Source: Panaeolus papilionaceus
Lineage: Eukaryota > Basidiomycota > Agaricomycetes > Agaricales
Assembly (NCBI GenBank): GCA_015501605.1
Contig: JADNRZ010000001.1
Coordinates: 1,116,001 to 1,180,000 of the forward strand
DNA: 64,000 nucleotides
Direction: 5' to 3'
The notes under the pieces are model-generated. The model worked only from the letters and a program-made list of their open reading frames with translations, was not told the origin of the DNA and did not search any database. The position numbers were made by a program, and so were the translations under genes. Shown piece after piece: positions 12,101 through 22,944 of the stretch (within the stretch, counting starts at the first letter, position 1; each line of letters opens with the position of its first letter).

Positions 12101-13494
12101 AGAGACCTACCATTCTGAGCAGATATCATCGCAGCCTCGTTGCGCTTCCTGCTATTATAACCACGCTTCGAAGAGCCTAGAAATAGTGTGAACCAAATCA
12201 GCCAACTTGATAAGATTGTTAACCCAAAATAAACGGCGAACAACGAAAGGTGATCGATGCGGGCATGGCACCCTCCCGGTGTACCCCCAAAAGAAAAGAC
12301 TAGATATAAATACGAGCAGCAGCTCACAAAGCATGAAGCCAGGATTAAATGGGCCAAGAGAAAAAGGGATATAACGGGCACAGTTCCACAAGACCAAAAA
12401 ACGTAGCTGACCACATGTACAAAACACGGCAAGCATACATGCACAAAAAAAACGTACCAGCTGCAGAAGTCGAAGGAGTGGAACCACCCTTACTGGACTT
12501 GCCTTTAGGTCGCTTTGACTTGGGCGCTTGGGAATCGTCGCCATCCGAGAGAGTACGCTTGGTGGACTTGGATTGTGTTTGAGAATCTTCGTTGGAAGGG
12601 GGTAGTGAAACCTGTTGTGGGTATTGGTGTGATGGCTCGTACATACCAGAATGCTGATAATATGTCGCCTGGGGGTATCTTCCCCCAGTGATGACGCCAG
12701 CCTGGGGATCAGGTGTGTGGGTTCTGGCTGCCAAACGCACAGATGCCCTTTCCGTAGCTTGCCACAACGCTGACCATGGCGCATAGGTTAAGTAAAAATA
12801 CGCAGTGCGTCTGAGAGCAAATACGTACATGTAGTAGCCTCATTGGGTCTATTTTGCTCACTGTAGTTTGAATTATAGTTGCCTTCGGGAGAGGGGAAAG
12901 CATGAGTTAAGACTAGTAGAGAAATTCGTTCCTACCCACCTTGCGGGGAGAACTCATTGGGAATGGCTGGTGGAAAGGTCAGGCAGAATGTTGAGTAAGA
13001 AATCAAATGTTCTGGCAGGCGAAACCTTTACCTGTCCGTTCGTCAGAGTAAATACGGGGTAGCGCAGCGTAAGGCATATTGGATGCGGTCGAAGGGAGTT
13101 GTTGGACGGTATGGGTGGGCCATGACGCGCTATCATAGCTTTCTGGCCTTGGTTTTTGGGCCATCCTGGGCTGATGTGGATTTACGCCATTGTAATTGGG
13201 GCCAATAGCAGACGTAGAGGGCATTTGACCACCTGGTTGGTGTTGTTGATATTGGCGCGACGGACTCAGAGTGGCCGATTTTGTCCTTTGTTCTTCAGCC
13301 CAATTTGCTGCTTTGAGGGAATATGAACTCGGATGTTGTGGAGCATAGGACAAGGCGGGGTCCTCCTGGGCATGGCTAGAGCTAGACTGAGGTCCAAGGG
13401 GCGGTAAATGAGATGGGAATGAGGGAGGTACTTGAGTAGGATTCAATAAAGCGTTGATTGTTGCCCTTTTGCTTGGATCCATTATGCTGCTCAT
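9150..13494 (-). CDS. JmjC-domain protein with zinc finger, KDM3/JHDM2-type putative histone H3K9 demethylase
   Basis: Twelve exons, all phases consistent, give 1062 aa: 13494-13032, 12966-12940, 12882-12829, 12769-12458, 12176-12111, 11902-11849, 11774-11482, 11305-11197, 11146-10218, 10159-10009, 9938-9529 and 9470-9150. The first 350 residues are disordered with a basic SKRPKGKSSKGG stretch, a likely nuclear signal. A CVSC pair and a Cys-rich finger (CDTC..., residues about 459-484, ending CRVCGREVCQDC) match the zinc finger preceding JmjC in KDM3. In the C-terminal cupin, STRLHMDMADALNVMLYA supplies iron ligands H842 and D844, and FIPAGCAHQV supplies H955. KDM3 enzymes use Fe(II) and 2-oxoglutarate to remove H3K9me1/2. 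Ligands are intact, so activity is plausible; substrate is inferred. A second in-frame Met (residue 5) is an alternative start. Confidence 0.92.
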
Positions 13495-14817
13495 TGGAAC
13501 AATATCATGAAGATAGTTTGAAACTAAGATGCAAGGTCAAGTCAAGGGAAGATGGAATCGCGGAGTTGGAACATAAATCACTTTCAACCCAAATAAATAC
13601 CAGATCACCCTTTATCACGATATCCACGTGTTATGCTTATATTCTCTACTAAACCATCTCATTGTTTCTTCAACTTATTTACTGATTCGTATAATCTTTG
13701 TTAAAATATTTAGATTCTACCACTTTTATAATGTTTCTCTGCATCTATCAGTTTTCTTCAATACTTATGAGCCTTACTATAATTCTTGCCACGCTCGTCT
13801 TTTACCATGTCGTTGCTATTTTTCTTCACTTCAGGGTATTACGAACTTGATTGTCAACCATGCCAGAGCCAGTGTTTTGTCCGAAAACTATCCCCAACAT
13901 GCTTTGCAGTATTTTCACCTTATCCCCCATAGCACATCACTGCAGTCAGCTTAGCTTGTTTAGTGCACTCCCGTCGAAAAACACCACCCCATTTTTGAGA
14001 ACGGCTGGATAGCTGCACTTTGTTCCATTCAACACAGCGGAACTCACTATTCAGGGTCACTTCAGAGATCCTGGTCATCATGTGTCAAAAACATTTTCCG
14101 GCAGTCCTCTGTGTGCTTTTGAATTGCATCGACCCTGACATCAATCACACAGTCCACCAATGGTTCTCCCAACTCCTGCCTCCACGCCTCGCTTCTTATC
14201 TCTTGAGGCTATACATAATAGTGACGAACAAATTTTCAGCATAATTATGTATGCACATGCAGCAAGAGAATTTTCACTACTAGGAATATTCAAAAGATAA
14301 AACTCCTCAGTTGTCCCTACAATTCCGAATCCTCACACCTGACAAACGTCAGGTCCACAAGATCAGCCAGTTTCTGACCCGAACACTAACCACGTTTCCA
14401 AGCCCGATTTAAGTGTGGTGATCGATCCACCATCTTGCCAAATGGTCATTTTGAATGCAATATATCCCCTGGACTCGTGTTGAAGTATGAGCGTCAAACG
14501 CGACTGCCATTTGCCGCTCTCTGCCAAATTTCGATTGCTATGAGTCTTCCAAACGCTCGTCAACTATTGGCATTTTATCTTCTCCCATACGACTTTGCGG
14601 CCCGGAAGCTTATTTAAGTAAAATTTACTGAATTGTATGTGCTGGCGACTCAGCTCGACTAGTTTTTCGATCGAACATTTGAAGTTATTTCGAAGGGTGG
14701 GCCGGTCCAATCATGAGCCTGTGCCACGGACTTCGAAGTGATGACCGTTGGCCACCAAACCCCTATAAAGCTCATAGGCGCGCGATCATTATCGCCAATC
14801 CCCCAAACTTCAGTACA
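13495..14817. other. Divergent intergenic region between the JmjC gene and the histone H3 variant
   Basis: 1.3 kb that must contain both promoters. It is AT-rich, with short pyrimidine-rich runs around 13600-13850. Open frames here are short and show no family signal. No transposon ends or tRNA were seen. Confidence 0.5.
14764..14769 (+). promoter_or_regulatory. TATA-like element of the histone H3-variant gene
   Basis: TATAAA lies 49 bp before the ATG at 14818, and the sequence between is compatible with a short 5' leader. Position and sequence fit a core promoter; not otherwise supported. Confidence 0.4.
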
Positions 14818-15511
14818 ATGGTGCGTTCGAAGCCCGTAGCCAAGAAGCGGACTCAAGCTGGTGCTTATCACCTAGCGCGAAGCAAGTATTGCAGTCAACT
14901 GAGGTCCGATTATATCAATTTCTAATGCTAACCAAACGATCCCCCCACTTCAACAGATATCACGGCATTGTCAAGCGCTCCAATCCCCGACCGTCTGCTT
15001 GCCCGAAAGTCATCGTCGAAAAACATGGCGATTAAAACCACAACCGCGAAAGGTCCAGTAAGTACTTTTTTTCTTCATCGTGTTTTCATCTGTCACATCA
15101 TACTCGAAGGTCCACCACCCCAATACCTCTCAGCTATCACGCAAGCCGCCGCGTCAACAACATGTCATGAGAGAGATCAGAAAATACCAAAGGTCGACTG
15201 ATTTACTCATACCAAAGCTCCCCTTCCAAAGACTGGTGCGCGAAATTGCCTACGAGTACAAGGTATGTTGCCACAAATTACTGTGCAGTCAACCGATACT
15301 TTTTATTTTCATGCTCAACCGTAAACTTGATTACTCTCAGGACGACGTCAGGTTCCAGTCATCCGCCTTGTTAGCTCTCCAGGAGGCTGTCGAGGCGTAT
15401 CTTGTGGATATTTTTGGCAAAACTCAAATGGCTGCTATTCATGCAAAGCGGGTCACCATCATGCCCCGCGACATGAAGCTGGTGATGATGTTGCGAAAAG
15501 AGAAGTCGTAA
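14818..15511 (+). CDS. Divergent histone H3 variant, probably centromeric CENP-A/CENH3
   Basis: Four exons (14818-14860, 14957-15057, 15110-15262, 15341-15511), phases consistent, give 155 aa. The histone fold starts at [20 protein letters not shown] (from residue 68) and runs through [30 protein letters not shown] and [22 protein letters not shown] in place of AVMALQEA, the RSTDLLI/LPFQRL block and a tail unrelated to the ARTKQTARKS tail of canonical H3 point to CENP-A, the nucleosome subunit that marks centromeres. Loop 1 is not lengthened as in many CENP-A proteins. The end ([11 protein letters not shown]) lacks the RRIRGERA of H3, so it is an unusually divergent copy. The first intron (donor GTGCTT) is the weakest part of the model; the acceptor before VHHPN could also lie at the next AG, 24 nt downstream. 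Confidence 0.8.
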
Positions 15512-15741
15512 AATTTAAAAGAAATTATATATTTTCCTCTTGGACAGCTGAAGTATCCAATCGTGTTTGTAGTTCTATGCACCCGATAGATCCATGTTAA
15601 CATCTCCATATTTCGCTCAGACGCACAGGTGACAATAAGTCAGCACGAACTTGTTCAGGCCATTGAATAACCAGCAAGAGACTCGTTCATTTAGAAAAAG
15701 GGGTAGATATACAAAGTATTTCAGAATGTGCAATTTTGCGC

Positions 15742-16467
15742 TCAGAGCATAACCAAGGCGACGCCGGCCAGACCGGTCAATACCAAACTCTCGAATGACA
15801 GCGCTTTCAGTCTATGACCATGCCCTTTGGCAGGGACAGCGGTCGGGCTCGCCGTTGGATCCACCACAACAGTCAAAGTGCTTCGTCCAGGCGCTGACGA
15901 TGTACTAACCGCTGAAGGGGTAGGGTTCCTTCCACGATCAACCGTGCTTCTATTTATATCCTGTCCGGGAAGTGTGAACGCGTCAAATGAGATGGGAATG
16001 CGCGCTCCATTAGCTCGACACGAGTTGTAGAGACCTGTAAATCCAATTTGATGTCATCAGCACAGAGTAGAAGTCGAACATGTGTGGTACCAATACCCAC
16101 CATCCACACCGAGTTGAGCTTGAGTCATATCTAGAGGTGCGCCCCCACTATCTATTCTGTCTTGATAGTAGCACCTATAACAGTCCGACATAGCAATGAT
16201 GATGTCGAAAGTGCAGCAACCAGTAGGTGTACTCTGGCACATCTAATGTTTAAGCGGCGTGAATGAGTACTCCTGCGTTATGCTTCAAGCCACAAGAAGT
16301 AAACTTACAATCGGAGGAGCCAGCCGACTGTTTACGAATACACATCCCCTGAAAGAATCGCATCGATTTGGGGTTTGCCTCTTGACGGGGTTGGGAGATG
16401 ACTTGGCCACCAGGGCCAACGACAACAGCGTGCTGAGCATAAGAACGACACCTCTGAGTGGAAACAT
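15742..16467 (-). CDS. Small cysteine-containing secreted protein, probably GPI-anchored
   Basis: Three exons on the minus strand give about 197 aa. The N-terminus MFPLRGVVLMLSTLLSLALV is a signal peptide, followed by NPVKRQ, a Kex2-type site. A cysteine-bearing core follows (CDSFRGC, MCQSTPTGCCTFDII, MSDCYRCYYQD, LYNSCRANGARIPISF). The C-terminal third is Ser/Thr/Pro-rich and ends in a hydrophobic tail (ESLVLTGLAGVALVML), the layout of a GPI signal. The plus-strand gene at 20846 shares the cysteine pattern and overall layout, so the two look like diverged members of one family. Function unknown; a wall or cell-surface role is inference from the layout. Confidence 0.75.
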
Positions 16468-18376
16468 TGCGCCAGCGCTACGATATACGTTTGTTGTTTA
16501 GTGTTTTAGGAAGGAAGAAGCGACAGATACAGACAGTCAATGTCCTCGGAAGATATCTGCGACGGGGAAGACTGGTAGCAAGTCTTAGCTGGCCTCGTGG
16601 AACCCCAGATCACAAGACCAACCCACAAGTGCTTCGTCGACCCTGATGGGAGTGATGCTGCGGCCTAATCCCGACAATCCCGGTCCTGTTCGCGAGCAAT
16701 CAGCGAGTGATAAGATATGATTTTCTCTATCAAGTCTAGATATAAATAAGTGGATAGGCGAAGAAGCGACGAGGATACTCCGCGAAACCCCTCTGAGAAA
16801 AAGAAGATCCCGCGTCGTGGTTAAGCGCCCACTAGTGCAAAACTAGGCGCGATCGTGTAGGATACCCTTGCTACTGTTCCAAAAATCACTCATGAGAGTC
16901 CAAAATTCAGCAAAATGTATCGCCACACATGGCACAAAATGGCGCCAACAAACGCGTATCCGAATGTGCTTCAAACAACAGTTGAACGTGCCTGAGAACC
17001 AAATGGGATGCTCAGCATTCCGACAGACATCGGTGGAGGGCGGTCTTAATTAAAGAAATCAGCTCGATCCGTCATGTAAAATCACTGATTCGAGATGAAA
17101 CGTCAGTTATGTAGGTGGCAGGTCCTCGATGCTCGGCTTATTTACTGAGGAATATTCGACAGCTGGTGTTGATAATTACAGAAAAGATAAGGAAATGGTC
17201 AACTGGGGAAGGGCAGCCTGTATTATTCGCTCCGTTGCACGACCTGGGTCATGGATGGCTCGACGTCTTAAATGCCTTCACACAACTGACATAAATGTGT
17301 GTCCAATGACAAAATATGGTCGGAATGGTGCAGAATCCAAGTATTTTAATGACAGATGTATCAGCGTGTTGTACTTATCTGGATGTTATCTTGATTTTAT
17401 AGAATGATAGAATGATGCAAAATCATAACGAACAATTGAAACGCCGATTATGAACTGGGCTCCTCTTGATCTCCGTTCTCTACATTTACATCGGCCGTGA
17501 CCTCACTCAGGCACTGGGTATCAGTGGGTCTAAGCTATACTACTATTAGGACTGCTTTACACTGCTCACTCCTGAAGACTCTTTGATGTGACATTCATTC
17601 CGCTTGAATGGGTTGTGGAAGCTCTTTCCACGGTCGTTTAGAGAGGACGAATATTATGCTTAGAGAATATACTATGTGCTACCTGGATATACACATGTAT
17701 ATTTGCCGACAACTCAGGGGTCGATGATACCTGTAGCAGATATCTACATATTGCAGGAACCCTCGGCCAATTGCAATCCTCTACTGTACGACCTGATATT
17801 GCTATTCATCTGAATGTATTCGCGCACAGGTTTTAAAGACCGTGAGCTGTCAGGCGATGTCCGGACACCGTCCGAAGATGGGGGGGGTACACGCGAGATT
17901 TGCATTGAAATAGAAGTAGAAGGAATATCTTCCCTCTATTCACCTCGGGGGCAAATTTCTTCTTCGTTAGTAACTAGAGTTCTCGATTCGAAATACTTCG
18001 AGTTCTGGGCGAGAGCACCGTCTGGCTTGCGGTGTCCATTATTCCACCACCGCAGAGTGAGTCCTGTGCCTGGATCGCTGAAAAGTGCCCACGTCAGGGT
18101 CATCGTCATACCAAAAGCTATCATTGGGGGTCGAAAGGAGTCAAATGATCAGTTTTGATTAAATCAACATCTCAATACGGAGGTTTTCTGAAAACCGGTG
18201 AACGCCTTGGGCTGACTGAGAGTTTCTGGGGCATATAAATTCCGATACATCAATTGTGAGACAATTCCCTTTCCTCGTTCAACATAACCGTATGTGCTGG
18301 TAGGGTGTTGACCACCACAAATTTGGAGCACGATATCACAATCCCTGCATTCACCGCCTGATCCTGTCCTCCTGCA
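16468..18376. other. Gene-poor intergenic stretch
   Basis: 1.9 kb between two divergent genes. Open frames are short (the longest 114 codons at 17814-18158), carry no recognised motif and could not be linked by credible splice sites. No repeat ends or RNA gene recognised. Confidence 0.5.
18234..18240 (+). promoter_or_regulatory. TATA-like element upstream of the multi-pass membrane protein
   Basis: TATAAAT lies 137 bp upstream of the ATG at 18377. The position is reasonable for a fungal core promoter; otherwise unsupported. Confidence 0.3.
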
Positions 18377-20227
18377 ATGATTATTTCAGAGCAGTCCCTC
18401 ATCGCTTGGAAAGGTATTTCAGCATCCACATTCAGTGAAAAGCTCGATGCTGACTTTGACTTGCTTGTGGAAAGTCATCATTACGATTCTTCATGTCTTC
18501 GCCATCTTGACTTCGGTGCTTCGAATATGGTTCCGATACAGACGGGGTCGAATGTGGATGGACGACTGGATGGCTGTACCTCCACTATTCATGGACATCC
18601 TCAATGTTGTGATTATGTGGTTACTGTATGTAGATCATGGTACGCGGTCTCTCGATTCCCCTTCAGCCATACAATGGATACACGCTGACAATACAATAGG
18701 GAAAGACCCAAAGCTCAGGAATCGTGTTGCCTTATTATGAGTCCTATTTATAGGACGAGTTTTTTATCCTGGGCTCTCCCCACAAGAATGTAACGCGCCA
18801 TCATGCCGTCACGTGATTTGATTGATGGATTGATGGCCTGTGTAAGCATCTCCATTTTCGTCAAATCTATGATTCTCTGAGTTAAGTTGTCAAAATGTCG
18901 CTTTGGATCCCATTCTAAGGTCATCTGTCTTAACTTTGTATATCCCAAAGGCATAATAAAATATATTTTCCACATTTTGTGACCTCACGAAGTCAATAAA
19001 TAAATGCTCCTTTAATGAATCAATAAAAATGAAACAGCACTCCAACGTCTGAATCATCCCACAAAATGGCCTGGAGAGATAATTATAATTAAAAACTATC
19101 GAATACTTCACCTCTTTAATGCAGTTCTGTCATTGCTGTGACCGTGGTCTGTGTTTGGTAGGGAATTGTGTGTTCTCATGAAAGAAAAAAAAGACACTTT
19201 CAGGACTCATATCTGCCGTGCAAAGCAGCGGCCCACTTCGAGACATACTGGCTATTGTCGATACCCTGGTTTACCATTATTTGGTAATGCTGCGTTTCTG
19301 TATCTCGAACCATAAAGCCCGCATCTGACAATGTCACGCACAGGTTCACTCGTATTAGTATGATCTTATCTATTACGAGAATCTATCCTGCGTGGGGTAC
19401 CCTTCGTCGATACGCTCGTGCAGTTGCGGTATCATTTGCAACCCTTTATGTTGGGCTCATGTGCTGGCTTTTCACCACCTCGTGCTCCAAAGTGAGCGAT
19501 GACGCATCAGCAACCGAGGGCTCCTTTCTGCATTGCAATTACGAGCGCTATGGGCTCACAATGACAGGGCTCACAGGTACATGTTCTTCCGCGCCCTTTC
19601 CCTTCTACAAGCTTAAGCTGACCTAAATAAACCGCAATAAATAATATATCCTTCAGCCGACCTCTTCGCATGCGCGTTCCTTGTCATCTCACCCATAGTT
19701 ATCATGTGGCGCATTCCAGCTAATCACGGACAAAACATCCTGTTATACACATATTTAGGGAGCAATATCGTTGTCACACTGGCCGCCACCGTTGCATGTA
19801 TATTTGCATATAGTGGGACAATTTCAGGACCTGGACGACCGCTGCTCAATGGTATGCTCAATCAGATAGAGGTGGGTTTTTCATTCTGGGCGTCAAACTT
19901 CGTCTAATCACATGTTCCTGTCAGGCCGTCTTCTCGATAATCGCAGCCAACACGCTCGTATTCGTTACCTTCATTCGGCGGCATGACCATAGTCCCGAAG
20001 CAATCGACGATACGATCCTGTGGAAGAAGCCTGTGGCCCAGCAACCCTCTCGTGTTTCCAGTGCGACAACGTCCCTAATTCGGGGTGTAACCAAGGAGAA
20101 AAACAATCGTCCTCAGACAGCCGAAACTCAAGCATCGAATGCCAGCTTTCCAGCTAGTGAATGGTATCCACAGCAGACATTCGCGCCGAAGACTTATAGC
20201 AATCGGACAGTTACGTTTGTGGCTTAA
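18377..20227 (+). CDS. Multi-pass fungal integral membrane protein (rhodopsin-like/7TM layout)
   Basis: Seven exons (18377-18413, 18475-18639, 18700-18725, 19204-19283, 19344-19576, 19657-19871, 19925-20227) sum to 352 aa in phase. Hydrophobic segments include VIITILHVFAILTSVLRIW, PPLFMDILNVVIMWLLYV, WLLSIPWFTIIW, VAVSFATLYVGLMCWLF, DLFACAFLVISPIVIMW, IVVTLAATVACIFAY and AVFSIIAANTLVFVTFI. That is about seven helices, with a polar Ser/Thr-rich tail inside. WFTRISMILSITRIYP and the two cysteines before helix 5 resemble uncharacterised basidiomycete membrane proteins of the rhodopsin-like type. No retinal lysine motif is seen, so a sensory role is only a possibility. The third exon is 26 nt with a weak donor (GTTGCC) before a 478-nt intron, the least certain joint. 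Confidence 0.75.
18741..18756. repeat. Short perfect inverted repeat inside a long intron
   Basis: GTCCTA and TAGGAC flank a 4-nt loop and are followed by gag and a T6 run. It lies 15 bp into the unusually long third intron of the membrane-protein gene. The meaning is unknown; it could be the trace of an inserted element or chance. Confidence 0.6.
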
Positions 20228-20845
20228 TTTTTAATATTCATTGTTTATGGTGGTATCTAGTGGTAAATGTATCTTTGTATTTATATTTTGACAATCAATT
20301 GAACCTAGCCTCAAGCTGCTTTTCCTGCTGCGAGAGTATATAGTCCGTTGAGCCCTCCAATCATGTTCACTACCGCCGGCAATGGTTGCATTTGATACTT
20401 ATGGACATTTGATCCCGTCAACGCATCAACATGCAACTTCGCGATTACTACGCACCCGTTCTCGCTCGATATGTTGTCATTGAGAGTGTCATTCAAACAC
20501 TTACGAAGACAAGCAGCAGAATCAACTGAAGGGGTGTTCAATTGTAGCGCTTCGCAAGAATCATGATGTGGTGGTTGAAGAAGGACAGGGGGAGAACCAC
20601 GAAGCTGATAGATTGACCCTAACCTTAACATCGACTCTCAAGCTGATGATTGATGATGCGGGCAAGTTTCTTCTTGGCTTCCGAGCAGTCTGTCAAGAAC
20701 ACACGAGGGACGGAGAAACTGAAATGGCTTAGATCATATCATTATGTACAAAAACAGTGCGCGTTCCTCCTCGGCGCTCTTTAGGTCTTGCTCTCTCTCC
20801 GATACCACCAACATCTCTCAAGTTCTGGAACGTTGACGTTACGAC
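20228..20845. other. Intergenic stretch
   Basis: About 620 bp between two plus-strand genes. A 106-codon minus-strand open frame (20311-20631) has no recognised domain. Presumably holds the promoter of the downstream secreted-protein gene. Confidence 0.5.
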
Positions 20846-21668
20846 ATGTACACAAAGAATCTTCTTACAGGATTTTTGGCCACGACCGCAGCCATCTTAG
20901 TCACTATCGCTGAAGCGCGCAGCTCAGATAATGCCTTGGATGGCCTTCTTCGCCGGGTCTCGATTGATGAATCTCCTGGTGCCCTCCTGAAAAGACAAGG
21001 GGCGATTCCTAGTGTTCCAACACAGTGTAAATCGACTTGTGATCCAGTCAACTCAGTTTTGTCCACAGGGGTGAGGCTAACCACATTAATATCTCCAAAG
21101 CCCGAAATTGTTGACGTCTCTCGGCTTTATTAGACATGTCCTATAGATAGATGCTGCACGACAACGTTCACGAAAGGATATTTCGACTGCTTCACGTGTG
21201 TTGCAGATGCCGTTCAATTAACCGACTTTTCCGCTCCTCAGGCCCTTGTTGACCGTATGTCTTGACCCCCGTTCTCCATCTTATCTGTTTCCTCAAGCTG
21301 ACATGGTCCTTCTCGCAGGCATTACAACCACATGCGCCAGCCGTGGTATCTCTCTTCCGGTTCTTACTTTCCCTGGACAAAACCCGAGCCGTCCTCTTGC
21401 TACTGTGGCGCCTCCCACTTCGATCGCTCCCTCAGTTTCACGAACAACAATAACGAACACGGACGATATCACGAGCACGCCTTCCAGCAGCACCACTACC
21501 TCAATCTCGCAAAGTACTGTTACTGCTCCACCCTCGGCCACTAGTCCTCCACCTTCCGCTGCAAGCACACCTGGAGCTGGCATCGCTTTAAGGACAACAC
21601 GAGGAGACCTTCTGGGTGGAACCCTCGGGGCTTTCTTCCTTGCGAAATTGCTTCAAATTATCCTGTGA
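20846..21668 (+). CDS. Small cysteine-containing secreted protein with Ser/Thr-rich stalk, probably GPI-anchored
   Basis: Three exons (20846-21070, 21134-21254, 21319-21668) give 231 aa. A hydrophobic signal region (LLTGFLATTAAILVTIA) is followed by possible kexin sites (LLRR, LLKR). The core has cysteines in the order CKSTC, CPIDRCCTTTF, CFTCVADAV and TTCASRGISLPVLTFPG. A Thr/Ser/Pro stalk of about 90 residues leads to a hydrophobic tail (LLGGTLGAFFLAKLLQIIL), typical of a GPI signal. The CC-T-F / C-x2-C-x-x-A / C-x-x-x-G-x-x-x-P order is shared with the product of 15742-16467. No enzyme motif is seen. A surface or wall role is inferred from architecture. Confidence 0.75.
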
Positions 21669-22944
21669 ACAGTTTCATTGTGGCTTCTGGAATCCGGTGG
21701 TTCTTTCCACATAGGAATACAGTTATTACCATGTAAATGCAGTGGAAGACACGAGAAGCATTTGCACAAGCTGGCGCAATCTAATTTTACTTCCACGAAC
21801 GCCTCATTCTTGACACCAGATATGCTGGAGCAATCCGGTTCAGGTTTGGGGTCATGCGACTATTCTTCACGCATGACTTCCAGGGCGTATTTCCTTCCAG
21901 GGCGACAGAATAGGTAATATCAACAAGGCGAGGTGCCTCGCTTCGCTATGGCTACCAGTGAGTGAAAAGTAGCCTTCACAAAGCGAAGGACGTCGACCAA
22001 ACAAATGGCAGAAGAAAAGCCGGATTCGGAACAAAATTGTTTCAAAATGCAAAAAGACAAAAGCAAGTGCATGGATAAGGAAACGCACAAATACATGCAA
22101 ATGAATTCACAGGTAATGGTTAAAGTATAAGTAAAATAAAATAATCACAATGGTGGGCGTCTAAGCAGCCCATAACAGGTTTTGGCTAGGACCATAGCCA
22201 CGTCATTCTTGCTATTTGTCGCTGCGATGATCGTCGGCCTTCGGTTTTGCCTCATTCATCTCTATTTTCAGTCGAATGTCAATGAGTGGCACAAATGTGC
22301 CCAGGGCCCAGGGGCGTTCTTGCCGCCACCACAGAGGAAGCTAACCTTTCGAAATTGTGGAGTTTCTGGATAAAACGCTGTCCCATGGTTCTAAGACTTT
22401 AACGAATTCCTCAGGATCGTCTGGTGGCGTATTTGGTCTACAGATCAGTTATGTTCTACGTGATCGTGCACCCCAACACTGCCTTGCTTTTGCAGTGAAG
22501 TAAAAAAGTGACAACATTCCACTTCGTCATTTAAGTCTATGTCTAGTGCGTGCATGTACTCATGACGGCGGTTGAACGGCGGTGATCAAGTTTTGTTTAC
22601 TCGGACCTTGTAGAACAATATCATGGACCTAATAGGCTATAATTGCGCTTGGCAGTGTGCGCTTCGACCGCTAAGTTGTAATTCAAATTGCTACCAGAAG
22701 TTGTGCATGCGAGGAAGATTATAATATGTAAGACAAAGAAGAATAATAATTGTTTTAATTGTATTTTGGGCTTGTCAGGGCTTGACCCATTTTAAGGCCC
22801 TGCGACTGCACAACACGGAGAAAGATGATCGGTGCGGAGGCTTAGTCAGCCACTGCAGGGGTCAATGAGACGGGGTCAATTGGTTCAGGATTTGTATGGT
22901 CACCCTTGAGGGACAATCTCATACCTTGTCCTCATACCACCACC
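21669..22944. other. Intergenic stretch
   Basis: About 1.3 kb between two plus-strand genes. The open frames are short and without motifs. An AT-rich part lies at 22100-22150 and 22720-22760. No element ends recognised. Confidence 0.5.

Noticed and set aside
17814..18158. 114-codon plus-strand open frame
   Set aside because: No motif and no plausible promoter or partner exons; probably chance in a gene-poor stretch.
18741..18762. Hairpin followed by a T run resembling a bacterial terminator
   Set aside because: The window is eukaryotic and the site lies inside an intron; treated as an inverted repeat only.
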